Of a stretch of 64,000 bases of DNA, positions 57,846-64,000 are shown piece by piece. A model generated the notes under the pieces. The model did no database searches. It was given only the letters and a program-made list of their open reading frames with translations, and was not told where the DNA came from. This stretch comes from Lepiota brunneoincarnata (Eukaryota; Basidiomycota; Agaricomycetes; Agaricales; Agaricaceae). Location: positions 2,976,001-3,040,000 of the forward strand of contig JAEBUN010000003.1 of assembly GCA_023014365.1 (NCBI GenBank), given 5' to 3'. Both the position numbers and the translations under genes were made by a program. How positions within the stretch are numbered: position 1 is the first letter of the stretch; each line of letters starts with the position of its first letter.

Positions 57846-60440
57846 CTACTGATGGGCACCAGGGGGACCAAACTTGTTGATAAATTCCCTGGATTGTTCT
57901 TCAAGGACTTTCATCACTTGTTGTCCTTTGGGGGCACCTCTCAGCCACTGGCACCAAGTTGATGGAGTCCAAGGGAATCCCATCTTCTCATCCTCACAGT
58001 ATCCCGTCGCACAAGCCACTTGTCTGTTGTAGAGATTGTTCATCCAGTCAGACCAACGTCCCAAATCTTCACCTGATCCCTTGTAGAGGTGTATCAAGGG
58101 GAACCATGACATTTTTCTTTTGTCCTCTCCCCGATCTGAAGATTGTAGTCAGTAACACATTAAATATGAATGGAATAAGAACTCAGACCTGTGTATGAGA
58201 CATATAACCCACATATTATGTCTAGTTCATCCTGGCTCAAGTCATCATCCAAAAACTCATTCCCTGGCTCATCCATAACAGAATATATGAGCAAACCATC
58301 ATGATTTGCCTGATGGGCCAGATAGAGCACCCTGTACACCAATGGTGTCAAGAGTAATGTGGCAAACAAAGCCCCCACGCAACAATGCTGCCTGACCACA
58401 ACACTGTTTCAAAATGATCTGACACTGCTGATGGTAGAATTCATAGTCCGTCTTAGTGACCTTGTGGTCTAGCAGACAGAGCAGAACTGATACCACCTGA
58501 GGCAGCACTCCCATGCCAAGGGCCCTGAGGGTAGCAGCAGATTGAAGTGTGCGGAAATGTGTCCCAGCCATAACCAACTCCAGCACAATGTCTTTCTCTT
58601 TAATGTCTCTCCCCATCCTGCAAATGGAGAGAGCAGCTGTTTGTAAGGGGACTATACCCCCTTACGCAAGGTACGTCTAGGGGTCTGTGGTTGGGTATCC
58701 GTGCTCGGCCTCTCTAGCCGATGCCCGATGCCTAAGCCCGGCCTCAGCCTTCGGCCACCCCCATCCCCAAGTCTAACCCACGTGCGACTGACGTTGTTTG
58801 TATATTGTTTGCGTACATTATGTTCTAGTAGCTACGTAGTGTTTGGCTACCCGGTCTGTGCGCAGGCCTCTATGTATATAAGTAGTGTGGGTGTCGATTG
58901 TATTCGCCACCCAAATATCAACTTGGTTCCGGTGCTCTTACTTCCCCTAACACTGTTGCAGTATATACAGCAAGGTTCCAGGGCACAGTGGACTCTGATC
59001 CAAAATCAAACATGTACATCTGATCAGTTAAGTTGGCTACAACTCGAATGTATTTCAACTGGTGCGAGTTTATCAAGGTGTGAGGATTAGAGTCAGCTAA
59101 GTCCCACTCTTGGATACATGGCTGTGGGGGAAGCTTCTCAGAAAAACAGGCAAGGAACTTTAAACACCTTTGACCCAGTGGTGTGGAGAAAAATGGACTC
59201 TCCAAAGGCATCCATGTAATCCCCAAAGTGTGAATCAAGCTCTTCCCATTCATGGGTCCAACTACAGTATCATTCTCATTCAGGTCTGCAGGGACTGTGA
59301 AGCAAAACTGGTTATAAAGGATCTCCAAAGTCGCACACCGCAAATTGTCAGCCATGAATTGGTCACTGTCAACCAGATGGGTTGATACAGGAACAAGTTG
59401 TGTGGCCTGCTCAACTTCCGATATCTCCCCCCAAGGAACTTCAGCTGTGCTCATAGGAGCCTGACTTTGGTCTCCCCACTCCTGAAGCCACTCAACTGGG
59501 CCCACAGCAACCTCCTGGACCTTGTGCATGTCTTCATCATCGCTATCCTCATCCTTCCCCCACTCTGTACAACAGTGCCACTCATTGAAAACAGCATCAT
59601 ACCATTTCTGCCCTGGGCCATATTCTGCAAGCATACTCTCTTGCTCATCTCTCCTCACAAGTTGTCATGTAAACTTGGTGGGATCATCAAAATCCCAATC
59701 CCAGACAAAGACAGGTGCACTGGTAGTGGGTGGGTTCCTCTCTTGGTTCTCCCATTTTTGACAATCCAGTGTGGTCCCTCTTGCTTTCAGCTTGGCAATG
59801 GCAGCTGCATGCTCTTGAAAGAATGGTTCCCAAAATGTTCTCCCAGACCTGGTGGACTCCATCCTCACCGTTCCTCCTTTGGTGAGATACACATGTATGT
59901 CTGGTGAGCTTCCATCTGTGGGCTCATTAATTGACATATCATAATCTTCATCTGGTGATTGTGGTTGAAAGGAGTCTGGTTCCCATGGTGGAAACTCATC
60001 ACCAGTGTCAAATTTGGAAGATGGGAGTGGCTGTTCATGTGGTACATCAGAAAATGCGATGAGCGGCTGGTGGCTAGTAGCAGAGAAGTGAGGTGTCTTT
60101 GCAATGCAAGTGGTTGCCAGTTGAAGTTTGTGGGCACTAGGTGCAGGATACAATGGATCTGTTGTAGGACTCCAACGGTACCATACAGGGACATTGATAT
60201 TCATGAAATAGGCAGGGCTTGGCTGTGATGGCCAGAGCAGGAGATGGAGAATCACACCTGCTTGGTTTACGTCCCAGACCAGTATCTCTGCAACAGTGGT
60301 GCCATTCAGAGACTATCCAGCAGCGCCTGATTGAACTTGCGCACCATTGCGACCTGAACAACCCATTTTGCGGGTGTGATTCCCTCATAATAGCCAGGAT
60401 CTACGATCTTGTGTATTTGCCAGTGGAGTAAGCCCAACCA
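57846..60440 (-). pseudogene. degraded multi-exon gene of a repeated agaricomycete family, function unknown
   Basis: Minus-strand pieces in order are HKIVDPGYYEGITPAKWV (about 60420-60360), ILVWDVNQAGVILHLLLWP and YFMNINVPVWYRWSP (60290-60160), then NPPTTSAPVFVWDWDFDD (to 59665). A TGA (likely from CGA) follows, then RRDEQESMLAEYGP (59658) to WNLAVYTAT (58960), GRDIKEKDIVLELVMAGTHF (58610), DDDLSQDELDIICGLYVSYT (58230) and MSWFPLIHLYKG to the stop at 57846. I recall this order of motifs from hypothetical proteins repeated in agaricomycete genomes, without an assigned function. Defects are frameshifts near 60300, the stop at 59665 and a 311-bp solo LTR at 58642. It may travel with the neighbouring transposase or be a cellular family. 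No catalytic motif was recognised. Confidence 0.6.
58642..58952 (+). repeat. solo LTR inside the unknown-family gene, 5-bp target duplication CTGTT
   Basis: Begins TGTAAGGGG, ends CCCCTAACA, and is flanked by CTGTT at 58637-58641 and 58953-58957. A TATA-like run near 58873-58880 suggests plus orientation. Removing it rejoins the host frame (AVYTAT then AALSICRMGRD). It is much richer in CpG than its surroundings. Confidence 0.92.
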
Positions 60441-60884
60441 TATACTAAACCAGTTGCGGGCTTTGGTAGCGAGATGCTGTGTGCATGATTCTGTGCTGTG
60501 TTTTTGGTGATACCCGAAACTAGAAGGGGCAAATGGGCAGAGAAAACTCAGGCCATTCTTGGTCTTCAGAATTCATGTGATTTCATCCAGACTGTTCTCA
60601 ATCGCTAGCCACTGTGAAACAACCTGTTCTGGAAAACTAAATCCATCCAAACCCATATGGGTAAATTTCTGTGGGATGTGAGCCAACGACTCTACCAATA
60701 CGCTGCTGTAAGCCACAGGTATGGTGGGGATGCAGCTCAACCACTCTGTTTGTGCAGTCCACCATCATGGTTGTTGGAAATTGTTGGCTGTTGAGGCACC
60801 TAGCACAAATGTATGAAAGCCCTTGATTGTATTGTCCTCCACCAGTGTGAGATTGTGCTGGCTGTTGGGTGAATAGAAAGTGTC

Positions 60885-61262
60885 ACCATTCACAATGGAG
60901 ACTTGCCCTGCCATGATGGAGATCCTGCCAGCTAATGTCCAAGGAGATCCTCAGACAAACTCTGACAGAAACTGTGTGGGTGCTTCAAGCTCTGCGTCCA
61001 AGGAGATCCTCAGATGAAAGCTGTGGTGGTGACACGTCTGAGGAGATCCTCAGACAGGTGTTACAAGCTTAAGGCATCAAGTGGGAGGGCAATAACTGTT
61101 TAGAAGTTGGTCAGGTAGGATCGGTTTGTGGTTTCTTGACTTACACTAACATGTGCTCACAGTCGTTGACTTGAGGGGAATGGTGGTGGTGGTTGCACTA
61201 GGTGCAGATCATAGCACCAATGGATCAGAGGCATCACCTGACCTTTAACAATTTTCTGGTCA
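60885..61262 (+). repeat. upstream direct repeat, copy next to the unknown-family gene
   Basis: Partner of 57210-57545, with three GGAGATCC-core motifs at about 60942-60955, 61001-61015 and 61036-61055. Confidence 0.6.
61036..61055. repeat. 20-bp palindrome GTCTGAGGA-GA-TCCTCAGAC
   Basis: Perfect 9-bp arms around a GA spacer; same core as at 57318. Confidence 0.9.
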
Positions 61263-61374
61263 CGTGATGCTGACGGTGTGCAGTGCCTTCAGCCTTCAAG
61301 TTCCATACTACCACCTCCTCACTGCAAATTTGACTCAACCACTGGAGGAACATACTCATTTTTAGAGTTGGAGT

Positions 61375-61448
61375 GGTCTTTGGATCTCCGAAGACCTCTC
61401 CTCCTCATTTGTGGTCTTGGGATGATGGTCTTTGGAGATCCAAAGACC
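61375..61448. repeat. two palindromes with GGTCTTTGGA arms
   Basis: 61427-61448 has perfect 10-bp arms (GGTCTTTGGA, TCCAAAGACC) around GA. 61375-61396 has the same arms with one mismatch and a TC spacer. The inner bases keep the GGA..TCC core of the other palindromes while the outer bases differ. Confidence 0.9.
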
Positions 61449-62182
61449 CTCTAACATGGCCTTGTGACAATGATCTGTACAGTATATATGAAGAGTATGG
61501 TGCAACAATGTTATAAGGAAATGGACCTTGCTTGCTGTCTTCTCCCCTTGTAACTTATTTCATGCCCTTCCAGTTCTGCTCTAAACTTCATTAATAAAAT
61601 CCTTGTCTTCTGCCCCATATCTCCAACTGTGCCTTGGGTCAGTAGGACAGATCAGCTTGTGCAAACTCTCAGCAAAACATCTACCCAACTTCTCTCATCC
61701 CTCTTTGCTCTCTGTCTTGCCTCAAGGATCAAAGACCAGCACTGATGACACAGCTGCGCTTGCGACCTGGTCACCTCTCCCTCCCTCCCCAAGGAGATGA
61801 AATACTGATATGGTGGATATGAGATGACTAGTGAAGAAGTAGGGGTTGCTGATTGATCTCAATGAGACCTTATCAAATCAGAATCAGCTTATATCCATGC
61901 ATGTTACAGACCAGATTAGCCAATCCAAATTGGTAATGGGAATAGAGAGTGGTGCTAGTGGGATCCACTCTGGGAGTACCAAGTTGCGTTGTGGGCCACA
62001 TAGTATAATTGGATATGTCTGTAACTACGTACACATATCTCTCCCACCTCTACTATTTATGATCTTTCCTGTTCAACCTCTTAGATACCTTCATGGGTGA
62101 CTGCATTGTCTCACAAACTTTGATGTGGATGGTTATCATAATCTTCCTGAAAGTTAGCTCCCATAATACCCTTCTATGACAA
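61449..62182. other. CpG-poor intergenic DNA
   Basis: Nothing beyond short chance frames was recognised. A TATA-like run near 61480-61490 is followed by no recognisable gene. Confidence 0.4.
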
Positions 62183-62873
62183 TCAACTCACTTTTCTTTT
62201 CTTACAGGGCCTGTTTCTGTCACTTTCCCCCAACTTGCACTTATGACTATTCATGGATGGTCCACCATCGGTAATAGCACTGTCACCTCCGTCCGCAGCT
62301 GCTGCAGTCTTGGTTGGACCATCACCTCTCAATTCAATGACGGCTCCATTCCTGTGTGTGGTGTAACTGGTGCACTCCCCGTTCATGCTTGCAATAGAAT
62401 GATCTGGCACCTGCCTGATAACTACGGAGCTTCTTAGCAAAGTAGGACATTGTATGTCAAGTTGTCTCACCTTCTAGCTTAGCTGACATATTTTTGTCGC
62501 AGTTGTTGTCTTTTTCCCTTGCAAGCATGGAAACATGTCCTGAAGCCCCTGAGTAGCCCTCCATGGCGCACCAGCATGGCTCCGGTAGGTTGGGATGTGG
62601 AATCCCAGCCATGTTCCAATGCACAAGTTGGTTAGGGCAACTGCAGACTTCAAGCATCAGCTCACATGATTCAGTCAATGATTCAGCCTCGAGTGACAAC
62701 CCAGGCAATGGTTCACGCAATTTGGCCAATGAATCAGTTTCAGTTGTTGACCCAGGTGGTGATATCAAAGCTTCACCAGGTCCTTGGCAAGGACTGGCTT
62801 TGTGTTTATGCGTGTTGGGTGAGAGAACCATTGTGAGTGATAACTGGATTTGCCAACATGTTGTACTGCCCAC
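62183..62873 (-). CDS. candidate gene of unknown function with a basic C-terminal cluster
   Basis: Two minus-strand frames, 62873-62457 (Ser/Pro/Glu-rich) and 62470-62183, could belong to one gene with an intron from a GTGAG donor near 62470, but no acceptor joins them in frame without a stop. The second ends CKLGESDRNRPCKKRKVS, a nuclear-localisation-like basic cluster. Either this is a decayed gene or the frames are independent. No family was recognised. Confidence 0.3.
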
Positions 62874-63515
62874 TTATCTATGCCTAAAGACTCAATAAAA
62901 AGTTACTCAACTTGCCTACTCATGGAGTCAATGGTACCCATAGCCGGATGCACCCCAAGCAACAAACATTGGTGGTAGCAGGATCCTGCACTGCAGTTAA
63001 GTTGATGAATTCAATGAGTGACTGCCTCCTAATTCCTTACGTTCTTATATTAGCTAAAATACTCACCCCTGTTCACCTTCAATCGACACCCTCTTCCACC
63101 TTGCTATCCCTCTTGATCCACTGACAACTCATTGGACTGGGACAACTGCAAATGAGAGCACAGTACATAATCATTTCAACATGCAGGTGTTGGTTATCCG
63201 TGGATGTTATCACTTCCACACTGCGCCAGGGCACTGTGCATGTGAATTAGGTGTGGCAGTGGGCTCCATTGGCATTCATTCCAGTATGTTTGACCCATTT
63301 TCACCAAGTACAACTCATGTTCCTGCTCGATCCTGACTTTCCCCAGCTTACCACCAGATAATGGCAAGCACCTTCACCCAAGTGCCCTTTGCATGTACGC
63401 TGCCAATGTACCTCCAAGAGGTATTCAATCACAGGCTCAGATAGGTATTTAAGGATTCTTGTGGTTGATTACTGCTCCCACATTTGGTTACACTTTATTC
63501 ACAGTGCATATGAAT
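62874..63515. other. spacer and probable upstream region of the last gene
   Basis: No gene was recognised. A TATA-like GTATTTAAGG lies about 65 bp before the start at 63516. Confidence 0.4.
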
Positions 63516-64000
63516 ATGGCCAGCACCAAGAAGACAATCGCCAGTGCCCCCAAGAAGCCTGTTAGGAAGACAACCAGTGGCACAGGTAGGAGACCCAATC
63601 CTCAGCTGCCATCTCCACAGGCACCCACCCCCATGACTCCATCCTACAAAACGAATACCCTGCTACAGGTCACTGCTGCCACAAAAGTTATGAACAGCTC
63701 TGCAGGGAAGACAACCTCTGGCTCATTGAAAGAGAACAGGGCACCCACATCACTTCAAGCACAGACCAAAACCCTGAATGATACTGTCCTGGCTGCTCTA
63801 CTCGCCAAGGTTGCAAAACAAGAAGGCAAGATATTATTCTCTGGGTCCTATCTATGCAACTGACATCATTCAGTGGAGATTGATAAGCTGAAGAAAACCA
63901 CTGCCTTGAAGGCCAAGGGCAATAACATAAAAGAGATCCCCCGCCCCCATGGCACCATTGCAGACCTTCAGGGCAAAATGGGCTTGGAAAACAACTGGCC
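63516..64000 (+). CDS. coiled-coil-type protein, unknown function, cut by the right window edge
   Basis: Exon 1 (63516-63825) codes for a Lys/Thr/Pro-rich start (MASTKKTIASAPKKPVRKTT), then TVLAALLAKVAKQEG, which looks like the beginning of a coiled coil. A 48-bp intron with a GC donor (GCAAGA, 63826) and CAG acceptor (63873) leads to exon 2 with DKLKKTTALKAKGNNIKEIP, then RPHGTIADLQGKMGLENNW to the edge. I recall the IPRP-G-T pattern from agaricomycete hypothetical proteins found many times per genome, often near transposons. No function is known to me. The ATG at 63516 was preferred to 63459 because the basic N-terminus starts there. Confidence 0.55.

Overview
The window looks like accessory, repeat-rich DNA of an agaricomycete fungus. 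The Rhizoctonia/Ceratobasidiaceae group is the likeliest source, but that is inference from the gene families. The supporting signs are introns of about 45-66 bp with GT..AG borders, a Ty3 chromovirus, a Tnp2-type transposase, F-box gene relics and multi-exon GMC oxidase genes. Three genes could be spliced on paper into complete frames: a kinesin-14 (16929-19333, minus), a secreted GMC/aryl-alcohol-oxidase-like enzyme (29168-31509, minus) and succinate dehydrogenase flavoprotein SDH1 (32561-34979, plus). Two long paralogous membrane-protein ORFs (23161-26595 and 38268-41630, minus) and one SUMO-motif-rich gene (19707-20797, plus) are also open.

Layout from left to right. Positions 1-3536 hold a minus-strand Ty1/copia element cut by the window edge. 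Positions 3541-16330 are a degraded direct duplication (3541-9490 and 10262-16330), each half carrying an F-box pseudogene. The kinesin follows. From 19.7 to 43.7 kb lies a mosaic block B present in three partial copies. Its parts, in order, are a GMC exon fragment, the membrane protein, a captured piece of SDH1, the psiKxE-rich gene, a spacer and a GMC oxidase. The intact GMC and SDH1 genes sit head to head in the middle (29-35 kb), so this locus looks like the source of the mosaic. A carboxylesterase at 36.2-37.9 kb has lost its 3' end at the left edge of block B copy 3.

At 43735 block B copy 3 is cut by a 5'-truncated Ty3/gypsy chromovirus (43735-50696). It has a solo LTR inside gag, stop codons that are all explained by C-to-T change, and an unusual cysteine-rich module behind the chromodomain. 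From 51 kb to the end the DNA is mostly CpG-poor. It holds a Tnp2 (CACTA/EnSpm-type) transposase relic, a degraded multi-exon gene of a family I recall only as a repeated agaricomycete hypothetical protein, a solo LTR inside that gene, a set of 22-bp palindromes around a GGAGATCC core, and a coiled-coil gene running off the right edge.

The most interesting signals are four: the SDH1 exon capture, the recombinant structure of block B copy 3, the locally hypervariable patch between the two membrane-protein paralogues, and the covarying palindromes with shared 5' direct repeats at 57.2-61.5 kb. No rRNA, tRNA or CRISPR array was recognised.
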